From: Paraburkholderia sp041321145
Lineage (GTDB): Bacteria > Pseudomonadota > Gammaproteobacteria > Burkholderiales > Burkholderiaceae
Length of the DNA stretch: 64,000 nucleotides
NCBI RefSeq assembly: GCF_041321145.1
Contig: NZ_JBGGWA010000016.1
Location: 62,001-126,000 of the forward strand
Reading direction: 5' to 3'
Part shown: positions 25,964 through 33,664 of the stretch, piece after piece
How the letters are laid out: every line of letters starts with the position of its first letter
Position numbering within the stretch: position 1 is the first letter of the stretch
Position numbers and translations under genes: made by a program
Notes under the pieces: model-generated
Told to the model about the DNA's origin: nothing
The model's database searches: none
The model's input: only the letters and a program-made list of their open reading frames with translations

Positions 25964-27197
25964 CACCCATCAACCTCCAACAAGTCGCGTAAATGCCCGT
26001 AGTAAGATCATTCGTTACATAGCAGTCTGATCCGAAGACCATTGTTAGTGCAGACTCCGGAACGGCCTCGGCTACGGCGATCACAGGTATAGATCTCCCA
26101 CGAGCGTATCCGACCTCAAACAAGGTCCCGGGATCAAGGCCATCCAGAAGTGCCAAGACAACGCTAGACTCTTCCAATGCCTTGAGGTCATCAGTAGCAA
26201 CATCACCTGCAAGCCCCTCGCCGACGTCGTGAATCGGCGAAAACACCTTAAAGCCCATATCGCGCAGCGCGCCTCGCGTCTCATCAATAGCCCACTGCTG
26301 CCCGGCATTGAAAAATGGGCCGGCCAAATATACCTGCCTGTCGTCCGGGATGAGGCGGCGGCTACCCTGCCCAGCTTTGAGGTGTGCAGCGCGGGCTTGA
26401 ACTTGAAAATCTCCTTCGGCAGCCAAGTCAATTCGATCATCGCCAGACTCGACATAATGGGCCGTTATCCGCGACGCAAGCCAAGCTGCATCTATTGCTG
26501 GCATACCGTTGACCAACCAACCATGAGCGAAGGTAGCAGAGAATACGTCACCTGACCCGATCTTGTAGACATTAGTCGTCGGAAAAGAATAGACCCAAGC
26601 GCTGTCCTTCGACGTCCTTACAAGCGCACCCTGCGGGCCGCACTTGACTATCGCGACGCTAACGCCTCGTTGACCAAGTAAGGCAGCGGCAACGGCCTCA
26701 GGATCTTGACAGCCGGTCAACGCTCGACCTTCTGACAGAGAGACGACCAGCGCCAACTCGTCAGCAGTCGACCCATTTGAGTTGTAATGCTTAGCGTCCT
26801 TTCCGTCCTGGGGATCGTAGACAACTCGTCGCGCATGGACAGCGGGACGCCCCTCGATCATGCCAAACACCAATGCAGATTCGGCCTCGACCGGCGGCTG
26901 GGAAATTGCAGCAATACCTCCAGCCGGATAGATGTCTGGTCGCCCCAGCGGAAACCGATATCTAAACCAGATATCGAGCGACGACGATGTTGCAGCCAAT
27001 TCATAGCCGAAGAGCTTAGCGACCGCGGAAAACTCGTTAGCCAGGCCCTTCCCAAGCACGGTGTGAAGGCAGACCTTTGTGCCAAGGCTGGACAGAACAG
27101 CAGCCGCACGCCCGCCACTTCCGCGGAACATCTGTCGGCGAGGAAAGGCGCAATCTTCGCCATAGCTGCCGCCAACGATAGCGATGGCCGAACTCAC
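25956..27197 (-). CDS. PfkB-family kinase / nucleoside 2-deoxyribosyltransferase fusion
   Basis: This encodes 413 residues from GTG 27197, which overlaps the upstream stop by four bases (GTGA); an in-frame ATG at 27221 is less likely. Residues 1-275 are a PfkB-type sugar/nucleoside kinase: FRGSGGRAAAVLSSLG (24-39), YDPQDGKDAKHYN near 127-139 and the catalytic GSGDVFSATFAHGW (214-227, Asp217 as base). Residues about 288-413 are an NDT domain: QVYLAGPFFNAGQQWAIDE, then ALLDGLDPGTLFEVGYARG with catalytic Glu361. Together these could free and phosphorylate a nucleoside or sugar. It overlaps the QueC-like gene, so both act in one pathway (inference). Confidence 0.85.
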   Translation of the reverse strand: MSSAIAIVGGSYGEDCAFPRRQMFRGSGGRAAAVLSSLGTKVCLHTVLGKGLANEFSAVAKLFGYELAATSSSLDIWFRYRFPLGRPDIYPAGGIAAISQPPVEAESALVFGMIEGRPAVHARRVVYDPQDGKDAKHYNSNGSTADELALVVSLSEGRALTGCQDPEAVAAALLGQRGVSVAIVKCGPQGALVRTSKDSAWVYSFPTTNVYKIGSGDVFSATFAHGWLVNGMPAIDAAWLASRITAHYVESGDDRIDLAAEGDFQVQARAAHLKAGQGSRRLIPDDRQVYLAGPFFNAGQQWAIDETRGALRDMGFKVFSPIHDVGEGLAGDVATDDLKALEESSVVLALLDGLDPGTLFEVGYARGRSIPVIAVAEAVPESALTMVFGSDCYVTNDLTTGIYATCWRLMGDA

Positions 27198-27511
27198 TTG
27201 GACCTCACGCCGACAGTGCAATCGCCGCCATTTAGAGCCTCAACTTCGGCCTCGAACAAATAGCCGTTCTGAAGGCAGCGAATCAGCGAAGGCACACGGG
27301 GACCGGTCAAAACACCTGCGACCGCTCCCATATGCAGGACGGAAACAACCTGCTGCGGGGGCGGAGAGAGTACTACGTCGAGAACATGTCCAACCGTCAC
27401 GGCAGTGAGAACCGCCGCCTGCGGTGAGTTCAATGCCGCCCGAAATGCCAAGGTGTCACACGGATCCCTCGGCGCGGAAGGAGACCAACCACCAGAACCT
27501 GAGCCGCCCAT
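27194..27511 (-). CDS. Small protein with N-terminal MGGSGSGG tag
   Basis: This encodes 105 residues from ATG 27511, preceded on its strand by GGGGGCAG. It starts MGGSGSGGWSPSAPRD and continues as a beta-rich domain (VGHVLDVVLSP, GAVAGVLTGP, CLQNGYLFEAEVEALNGGDC) that loosely resembles SH3/HIRAN-like barrels. It is the first gene of the operon with PfkB-NDT and QueC-like genes, sharing a GTGA overlap. In QueC-containing immune systems a partner with a Gly-rich N-terminus occurs (for example QatB, as I recall), so the N-terminal glycine could be the site where a deazaguanine is attached. This is inference from position and sequence. Confidence 0.7.
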   Translation of the reverse strand: MGGSGSGGWSPSAPRDPCDTLAFRAALNSPQAAVLTAVTVGHVLDVVLSPPPQQVVSVLHMGAVAGVLTGPRVPSLIRCLQNGYLFEAEVEALNGGDCTVGVRSK

Positions 27512-27580
27512 ACTGCCCCCGAACGTTTATCTGATTAATTTGTTACCTCGAATATGCCACAACTCTGCGCAGAACTCATG

Positions 27581-27742
27581 GATGCGTCATCCACAACGTA
27601 TCTATGACGCATTCAATCTCACCTCGTCGCATAGATGCGTCATCCATAACGCATCTTTGACGCATTCAATCCGTGGCCACCTTATTGGCGCTGATGTATT
27701 GCACCAACAACGCAACAACGACGCATCTGTGACGCATTCGCC
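27581..27742. repeat. 38-bp direct repeats with internal inverted symmetry
   Basis: The units at 27581-27618 and 27634-27671 match at 35 of 38 positions. Each starts gatgcgtcatcc and ends tgacgcattcaatc, so each has its own inverted repeat (GATGCGTCA / TGACGCATT). A third, partial copy lies at 27718-27742. They sit between the defence operon start (27511) and the recombinase gene (28126). They could be operators for the divergent genes or core sites for the recombinase. Confidence 0.7.
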
Positions 27743-27893
27743 CACATCGGCTGGCCCGCCAACACCAGATAATGGCGAACAACGCATTTTTGCATTGGCG
27801 CCCCCTTTGCTCGCTTGCCATCCCCCCCTGGCTCCCCTCGCGTGAGTTTCCAAATATGTCGCATCCCGCTGAGTCACGGATTCAATCTGTCTT

Positions 27894-27989
27894 GGTATCT
27901 GATACCTTTTTGAACGCGAGTGGCCGTTACAGCTCATTGCAAATGAAGCTGTAACGCGGCTATATGAAATATAGCCGCTACGTGATACC
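27894..27989. repeat. Cluster of hairpins upstream of recombinase
   Basis: Three symmetric elements stand in series: ggtatc-t-gatacc at 27894-27906; cgttacagctcatt (27925-27938) with aatgaagctgtaacg (27942-27956), which pair apart from one bulged base; and cggctata-tgaaa-tatagccg at 27957-27977. TGATACC recurs at 27983. The AT-rich, symmetric tract 140 bases before a tyrosine recombinase gene fits a regulatory or recombination region. Confidence 0.55.
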
Positions 27990-28125
27990 TCACCGTGTAA
28001 CGAATCCGACAGTGCATTGGACGCCGTCTCGATTGAATACCAACAAGGTCACGGAAGCTGATAGTCTTGTGGACATAAGATCTTGCAACCCCAATCGGCA
28101 GAGCACTTGTGGTTTGCATCCCTAA

Positions 28126-29112
28126 ATGGAATTGAGCATGACCATGATGAACCCAAGGCAAGCTGCCAGAGACCAGACTCGTACAAAAGAAACCATTGAT
28201 GGGTACCTCGCCCGCGCGCATGGTCTCCTCTGTCGAATTGCCGATGAAATGCAGTTACCCGAAGACGCTTACCCGGCTCCTTCCGATGTAGTGGCCTACA
28301 TGAGACGGCACGCGAGCGAATGGAAGTGGGCGACCTTCCGGCAGTATCAAGCGTGTCTGGTGTGCCGTTACGAGATGGAATTCGAACGCACCGGCTACCC
28401 GCTGTTTCAGAAAACGGCCGATGAAATCCGACTCCTCCCATATGTCGACTGCAAGCCAGAACGGGAAATCGGACGCACGTCGTCACGCAAACGAAAGGGC
28501 ATCCCCAAGCGTGACTACGACGTGTTGGTCGCTAACCTCGCGAACCCATCACGTGACGGCGACTATTCGCGGAGAACAGCCCTCTGGTTGATGAGTGCCA
28601 TTGTGACGGGGCTGCGACCTTGCGAATGGCAGCACGCAAATCTGTCCGAGGACCAAGCAGCACTAGTCGTCAGAAACGCAAAGGCCACAAACGGACGTGC
28701 GACCGGTGAGCATCGTGTCATCCCTGTACATTCGGGCGATCTACCGATTGTTCGAGCGCACCTGGAATCGCTGCGCGAACTTCAAGCGCGGGGAATTCAA
28801 TTCTCGGCCATTCAGAAGGGGTGCAGCCAAGCTCTACGTCGGCTGTGTAAGGCACTATGGCCGGGCGATACCAAGCGTACCTATGCCCTCTATTCTGCTC
28901 GGCATCAGTTTTCGGCGAACGCTAAGGCAATCGCTTCGCCCGACGAGGTGGCAGCACTGCTGGGGCATCGATCCATCCGGACAGCGCGCCGACACTACGC
29001 TCAGCGCCGCAGCGCGTGGATTGAATTCAAGCAAAGACAGGCAGATGTCCGAAAGCTAAATGAAACAGTCAATCGCGCGTCCTCACCATCATCGAGGTCG
29101 AGGCCCTGCTAA
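28126..29112 (+). CDS. Tyrosine recombinase, possibly Rci/shufflon-type
   Basis: This encodes 328 residues. The core-binding part is about 20-100. The catalytic domain has Arg164 (TGLRPCEW), box II YSARHQF, where the usual first His of HxxR is Tyr256 and Arg259 is kept, His281 (LGHRSIRT) and nucleophile Tyr291 (RRHYAQ). The Tyr substitution is tolerated in some family members, so it may be active. The gene lies 2.2 kb before pilV in the plasmid-like half of the element, which suggests an Rci-like shufflon recombinase or a resolvase for the plasmid. It is the third recombinase in this region. Confidence 0.7.
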   Translation: MELSMTMMNPRQAARDQTRTKETIDGYLARAHGLLCRIADEMQLPEDAYPAPSDVVAYMRRHASEWKWATFRQYQACLVCRYEMEFERTGYPLFQKTADEIRLLPYVDCKPEREIGRTSSRKRKGIPKRDYDVLVANLANPSRDGDYSRRTALWLMSAIVTGLRPCEWQHANLSEDQAALVVRNAKATNGRATGEHRVIPVHSGDLPIVRAHLESLRELQARGIQFSAIQKGCSQALRRLCKALWPGDTKRTYALYSARHQFSANAKAIASPDEVAALLGHRSIRTARRHYAQRRSAWIEFKQRQADVRKLNETVNRASSPSSRSRPC

Positions 29113-29549
29113 TCGATTCAATCAGCCGAGACAGATGATTGCTCCATCGATATCGCTGAACTAAAGTTACCCATCCCGAACATCGCGTGGCCGCCTTACC
29201 AGCCTAGAGACACGCCAACGTTCAGCACCACCCCAGTACGCGTCCACAGCTACCAGAAGAACGCACGAGCTCGTTCCTTTCTTCGATTTACGTAAGCAAT
29301 GCCTTTCGAACCGGCAAAGAAATCGGCTCGCTCTCCGACTTTTTGTTTGTTAGGCAATTTTCCCAGCCTACGAGAAAAAATATTTCCGCGAGTTTGAACT
29401 ATAGGACAAACCGGTACTTGCCGAATTATCTGTGTCGGTGATAATTGATTATCTTTAATTAGATTACCTTAAAAGAATGTCGGTACGACGACCGGCTGGA
29501 ACCGGCCGCCGCACCTGATCACACATAGACCTGTACGAGAGGCCAACGC
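29113..29549. other. Intergenic region before transfer genes
   Basis: These 437 bases hold no supported gene. The last part (about 29400-29480) is AT-rich (ttatctttaattagattacc) and probably contains the promoter of the rightward transfer-gene operon. A GAGAGG ribosome site precedes the ATG at 29550. Confidence 0.4.
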
Positions 29550-29762
29550 ATGACTACCCGCATTCTACAAGCAAGTCACCCCCTTTCTTCGCTGCCGTTC
29601 GACACCGATTTATCGGTTGTCTTCGAGACCGAAGACGTGTGGCACATGTCGCTCCAACGCTTGGAAACCCTCATTGAGCGCACTGCACCCGGCGAGACGC
29701 GGGCGTATCTGTACGGCCTATATGACATGCGCCGTTCCGTGGTGTATGCCGGGGGCAGTTGA
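29550..29762 (+). CDS. Small hypothetical protein, first gene of transfer block
   Basis: This encodes 70 residues, soluble, with no signal or membrane segment (starts MTTRILQASHPLSSLPFDTD, ends VVYAGGS). A good ribosome site (gagaggccaacgc) precedes it. The next gene begins two bases after its stop, so they are co-transcribed. No family recognised. Confidence 0.5.
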   Translation: MTTRILQASHPLSSLPFDTDLSVVFETEDVWHMSLQRLETLIERTAPGETRAYLYGLYDMRRSVVYAGGS

Positions 29763-29763
29763 C

Positions 29764-30108
29764 ATGGTGATTCGAAAAATCATTTGCGCCTACGTGCTCG
29801 CTGTTGTCTCGGCGTCAACGCTCGCCGATCAACAAAGCACGTCCGACATGCTTGCAGCCGCACAAGCGGCGGCCGATGCGCGTCACGCCGAAGCGCTCGC
29901 ACATTTACAGCAGGTTCAGATCGACAACGATGCGGCACTGGACCGCGCAGTGACCGCGTGCGAGTGCGCGAACGGTGTGTCGGTGATGCGCCAAATGACC
30001 ATGAGGCAGTGGCTTGCAGAAGGAAAAGTCATTGCCATGAAAGTGCGGCTGTTGGAACTGTTCGTGTCCGCTCCGACCGCGATGCGTCTCGAATCTACCT
30101 GCCACTGA
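29764..30108 (+). CDS. Small periplasmic protein of transfer block
   Basis: This encodes 114 residues from ATG 29764. A signal peptide (MVIRKIICAYVLAVVSASTLA) is followed by a helical, Ala-rich segment (MLAAAQAAADARHAEALAHL) likely to form a coiled coil, and a pair of cysteines (CECANG). It lies 10 bases before the TraW/IcmX-like gene. The role in the transfer apparatus is inferred from position only. Confidence 0.55.
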   Translation: MVIRKIICAYVLAVVSASTLADQQSTSDMLAAAQAAADARHAEALAHLQQVQIDNDAALDRAVTACECANGVSVMRQMTMRQWLAEGKVIAMKVRLLELFVSAPTAMRLESTCH

Positions 30109-30118
30109 GGACGCCACT

Positions 30119-31327
30119 GTGAAAATCACCCAGATCAAACTGAGCGCCACGCTCGCAGGAGCCGCACTGCTCTCGGTCAGCAGTAGTGCCTTCGCCGTAT
30201 GTGACGGATGTGTCGTCAGCGCGATCACAGAGGCACAACTGACAGTTCAAACGGCAATCGCCTCTCTCGGCACATCGTTATCCACAATTTTGAACGAGAT
30301 CGATACTGACATAGCCAGCGTCGGATCGAAGATGTCCGACAGCGTCGTTCAGGCGTCCAACACGCAGCGCGAAATGGCGCTCGAAGTGCAGCGGCAACAG
30401 GAAATGGATCAGGTTGCTCGGGAAACCGAGTTGCCCATCGATCCCTGTGCTACGTCGAGCAGCAACTATGCATTGCAGGCCATCCATAGCGCTGCCACAA
30501 CAGCGTCGAGCTATCGGCCCGGTGGCTCGCATGTTAGCTATGCACCGCTCGATAAGGCGCTCAACTCACCCGCCCCTTCGGTTGAGGCATCGCGTCGAGC
30601 TTCAGCAAGCATCCACGCCGACAACTATTGCAGTCCGCTCGAACTGCAAATGGGCTACGCTGGCTGCAAAACTTCCACTATGCCGGACGCCGATGCGGAC
30701 GTGGATTCTGTTCTCATCGGTGCAGGCATGCCGGGGAAAAGCATAGATCTGACGTTCACACCGCAGCAGCAGGACGCGGCGCGCGCCTATGCCCGTATGT
30801 CAATCGATCCGCAACCGCCCGAGAGCATCACCAAGGCTGAGGCCAGCACGGAAACGGGCAAGCTATATATCGCGATGCAAAAGGCGTATCAGGCGAACAT
30901 GTCGTCTGCAATCAAGCCCATGAACGACCTGATTGCGTCGCGCATGCCATTCCCCGGTAGCGCCCAACTGATCCAAGACATCAAGCAGTCAGACGCTGCG
31001 GCTCAGTATTTCAATGCGAACGCATCAAGCGTTGCCAAGAGCACGGGCACCATGAGCCTCGCGGAACTCGAAGACTTCGAGGCAGGCCGCCGTTGGCAAA
31101 ATCCTTACTGGCAAATCGAATTCGGTGCAGTGGCCGACCCGACGAAACTCCAGCGTGAACAGCTTCTCACCCAAGCATTTTTGGTTGATCAGGTTCATGA
31201 ACTGGTCAAAGCCGTGAGGCAATCGAATGTCCTGTCTGGGCAATCACTTGCTGCACACGAACGCTCGACCGATCGTCCTGCAATCGAAGCGCAACTTCAG
31301 CGCGTACGCGCGACTAATGCCCGGTGA
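30119..31327 (+). CDS. TraW/IcmX-like periplasmic transfer protein
   Basis: This encodes 402 residues from GTG 30119. A cleavable signal peptide (LAGAALLSVSSSAFA, cleavage near residue 27) is followed by a CxxC (VCDGCV) and a long helical region with more Cys (CATSSSNY, YCSPLE, YAGCKTS). There is no membrane anchor after the signal. In IncI plasmids the order is traW-traX-traY, and in Legionella icmX and dotA are linked. Here this gene is followed by pilV, a TraX-like gene and TraY/DotA, so it is most likely the TraW/IcmX counterpart, needed for conjugative DNA transfer. The call rests on context more than on sequence. Confidence 0.5.
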   Translation: MKITQIKLSATLAGAALLSVSSSAFAVCDGCVVSAITEAQLTVQTAIASLGTSLSTILNEIDTDIASVGSKMSDSVVQASNTQREMALEVQRQQEMDQVARETELPIDPCATSSSNYALQAIHSAATTASSYRPGGSHVSYAPLDKALNSPAPSVEASRRASASIHADNYCSPLELQMGYAGCKTSTMPDADADVDSVLIGAGMPGKSIDLTFTPQQQDAARAYARMSIDPQPPESITKAEASTETGKLYIAMQKAYQANMSSAIKPMNDLIASRMPFPGSAQLIQDIKQSDAAAQYFNANASSVAKSTGTMSLAELEDFEAGRRWQNPYWQIEFGAVADPTKLQREQLLTQAFLVDQVHELVKAVRQSNVLSGQSLAAHERSTDRPAIEAQLQRVRATNAR

Positions 31328-31335
31328 GCCACTAA

Positions 31336-32778
31336 ATGCATGCATTGAACCTCAATAGACTATTCATCGGCTCGCGCGCACGGCAGCGCGGCATCTATGA
31401 TTTGCTCTCGCTGGGAATCGGCGCGTCCATTGCGATCGCGTTTGCGGCTACGCAAATATGGGCGCAGCGTCAGGAAATACTGTCGCAGCAGACTGCGGCG
31501 CAAGGGAACGTACTTGCTGACATCGGGAACAGTATTAACGGCGTGTATCTCGCCAAGTACTACTCGAACCTGGTCGACGGGACACCGATTGCAGGCGTCG
31601 CGAATGCGTACGCGCCCACGATGACGGAATTGCAAAACCTCAACGTGATCCCAGCCGAATACACCACAACAAGCGCCTACGGAACGCCGTACGTGATTTC
31701 ACTTGCCAAGACACCGGCAGGGTGCGTTGCCCCGAGTTGCGATGTCAACGGGCTGGTGTACATCGCTGGCGCCATTACAGATCCCTCGACCGACAAACCT
31801 TTGACGTTGGATGATGGAGCAGCGGCGATCGGCGGCGACGGAGGCTATTCGGACCTGCTGACTCCCGACACGATCACGGGCATAAGTGCCGGATGGTCCC
31901 AAGCAAATCCGATGGGCAATGTCGCCGGCATTCTGGCAATGCGCGTGGGTTATGGTTCGAGTGGATGGGCCGCCTATGTGCGGCGCGACGGCTCACTGCC
32001 GATGGAGGGCGCTCTGAATTTCAAAGGCACGGATGGCACGTTGCATGACATTTCGAATGCAGCCACGGTCAATGCTCAGAAGGTCGTGGCGGCGGCTGGA
32101 GGGAATGTCCAAATTGGAAGTTCGACCTATTACGGAGACGGCGCGAACTCAGCGATCTATCAAACTGGATCGCTGTTCTTGCAGCATCCCGGTGGTGCGC
32201 CGGCAGACATTGCGCTCGTTGGCAATGTGAATTCGGCAGGGACGGTCACAGCGGCCGGCGCGCAGGTGAACGGCAACGCGAACGTCGCTGGACAGGCCTC
32301 GATCAACGGCAACACGATCATGGGCAACGGTACGCAGATTTACAACCCAGGTACGCAGTACATCGAGACTGGCGGCGGAAACCTGTACCTGAAGCCTTGG
32401 AACGGGGCTGGCGTGACGGTCGTAGGCGGTGGAGGCGGGAGTGGCCAATTGCTAACGACCGGGCGGCTTACGGCAAATGAATATATTCAGCCGAATGGCT
32501 ATGCAAGTGCGGGCACTAGCTGCTCTCCCAACGGTTTGATTGGCAACTCAGGCAATGGGCCATTGTTTTGCCAAAACTATGTCTGGCAATCGCCTGGTCA
32601 AACACCTTCGGGAACGATGTGTGGCTACGACGATGTTCAGGGAGGCACGGGAAACGAAAATCAATCTTGGCTCTGCGGTGGATACGATCCGTTTCGAAAC
32701 GGCTGTCCCGCTGGTTACTACCTGGCGAACGTCGGAGCAGCGCAGGAGCACTGGTTCTATTCGTGCCTGAAGTCGTAA
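31336..32778 (+). CDS. pilV: PilV-type minor pilin / conjugative pilus tip adhesin
   Basis: This encodes 480 residues. The type IV pilin-like start (RQRGIYDLLSLGIGASIAIA, hydrophobic helix about 20-38) lacks the usual Glu at +5. Next come the PilV constant region (AAQGNVLADIGNSINGVYLA, then SYGSSGWAAYVRRDGSLPM-like segments) and a C-terminal tip (QPNGYASAGTSCSPNGLIG, LFCQNYVWQS) of the kind that in IncI plasmids is exchanged by a shufflon. No inverted alternative tips are present downstream, so the tip is fixed here. Located between TraW-like and TraX-like genes, which is not the IncI order. It probably chooses recipient surfaces in mating. Confidence 0.75.
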   Translation: MHALNLNRLFIGSRARQRGIYDLLSLGIGASIAIAFAATQIWAQRQEILSQQTAAQGNVLADIGNSINGVYLAKYYSNLVDGTPIAGVANAYAPTMTELQNLNVIPAEYTTTSAYGTPYVISLAKTPAGCVAPSCDVNGLVYIAGAITDPSTDKPLTLDDGAAAIGGDGGYSDLLTPDTITGISAGWSQANPMGNVAGILAMRVGYGSSGWAAYVRRDGSLPMEGALNFKGTDGTLHDISNAATVNAQKVVAAAGGNVQIGSSTYYGDGANSAIYQTGSLFLQHPGGAPADIALVGNVNSAGTVTAAGAQVNGNANVAGQASINGNTIMGNGTQIYNPGTQYIETGGGNLYLKPWNGAGVTVVGGGGGSGQLLTTGRLTANEYIQPNGYASAGTSCSPNGLIGNSGNGPLFCQNYVWQSPGQTPSGTMCGYDDVQGGTGNENQSWLCGGYDPFRNGCPAGYYLANVGAAQEHWFYSCLKS

Positions 32779-32832
32779 GGGTTGCCCATTTCGACATTAC
32801 GAATCGAACAGAACATAGCTGAAGGTGGCTCC

Positions 32833-33279
32833 ATGAAACGTCTCAACCACTTTATGTATGTAATCGCGGCTATCCCCCTCGTCGTGCGACGTCGCCGCGC
32901 ACGCGGGGGACTCACTCACAACCAGTTCAAAGACGCTTGCCTCATCACGCAAATCTGCGGCCTCGTGCATTGCTTTTTACTCGCCTCCGTGTGGTGGGCC
33001 CGCAACCATCATAACGAAACGAACTGGCTCGGTGTTGGCCTAGCAGTAGCGTGGGTTGTTTTTTTCTGGTGGTTCCTCTTGAAACAGGCCTACACAAAGC
33101 TCGAAAACGCAGTCGAGAAGGAGATTCACGATGAGCAACGAATCGAAGAAAGCCGGCATCGGCCGCCGTGTCGCACGCGCGAGCTTGTACATCATCCCCG
33201 GCTATCCGATCTTCCGGGCCTTCAAGTCCGCGAAAGACGCGATGGGAACCGGCGCAAAGACAGTGCGCGACCTGACTGA
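32833..33279 (+). CDS. Small two-helix inner-membrane protein, overlapping next gene
   Basis: This encodes 148 residues from ATG 32833 with GAAGGTGG upstream. Two membrane segments (LITQICGLVHCFLLASVWW and WLGVGLAVAWVVFFWWFLL, about residues 36-55 and 65-84) are followed by a charged helix (KLENAVEKEIHDEQ). The last 50 residues overlap the TraX-like gene by 149 bases and look like out-of-frame translation. An ATGA junction at 33131 would be the natural end in another frame, so a one-base shift shortly before 33131 is possible. Function unknown; part of the transfer operon. Confidence 0.5.
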   Translation: MKRLNHFMYVIAAIPLVVRRRRARGGLTHNQFKDACLITQICGLVHCFLLASVWWARNHHNETNWLGVGLAVAWVVFFWWFLLKQAYTKLENAVEKEIHDEQRIEESRHRPPCRTRELVHHPRLSDLPGLQVRERRDGNRRKDSARPD

Positions 33280-33652
33280 TGAAATCGACCGGCAAAAGCC
33301 GACAAGCCGCCATGTCAGAAGCTATCGCGAAGCGCTCGCACTCCGGTCGGCCGACGCACTTCCGCTGAAGCGGATCGCGCAAGACTGCCTCAACAAGAAA
33401 CGCGTGTGCCTCGTCTTCGTCACGCTATGCGGCTTGTATGTCATTTGGGGGGTGTTCGGCGGGGACATTTTCGCCGTGGTGAACGGCATGCTCGGCCTCT
33501 GTCTGCCGATGCTGTTTGCGGTCAAGTACGAGCATCGCCTATGGCAGATGGAAACAGGTCCGCAGCGGCCCGACGAGCCGCTCGGCAACTACGGCGACTT
33601 CTTCCGAGCGCAAGGTGCATTGATACGCCTGTTCAATCCTCGCCTCTTCTAG
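33131..33652 (+). CDS. TraX-like membrane protein
   Basis: This encodes 173 residues. The N-terminal amphipathic part (IGRRVARASLYIIPGYPIF) is followed by a charged segment and two C-terminal membrane helices (VCLVFVTLCGLYVIWGVFGG and NGMLGLCLPMLFAVKYEHRL). The position directly before TraY/DotA is that of traX in IncI plasmids (traW-traX-traY), which is the basis for the call. Separated from the TraY/DotA ATG by 12 bases. Confidence 0.5.
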   Translation: MSNESKKAGIGRRVARASLYIIPGYPIFRAFKSAKDAMGTGAKTVRDLTDEIDRQKPTSRHVRSYREALALRSADALPLKRIAQDCLNKKRVCLVFVTLCGLYVIWGVFGGDIFAVVNGMLGLCLPMLFAVKYEHRLWQMETGPQRPDEPLGNYGDFFRAQGALIRLFNPRLF

Positions 33653-33664
33653 CCAGGTGTGTCG

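Noticed and set aside
23866..27511. Complete type IV CBASS or Qat system
   Set aside because: No CD-NTase, no TGT, no QatA ATPase or QatD TatD-type nuclease is visible in the window.
27581..27742. Possible CRISPR array
   Set aside because: Only two full copies and one partial copy of a 38-bp unit with a 15-base gap, and no cas genes; the spacing does not fit repeats and spacers.
31336..33130. Active shufflon after pilV
   Set aside because: No inverted alternative tip segments or short recombination repeats are found downstream of pilV.
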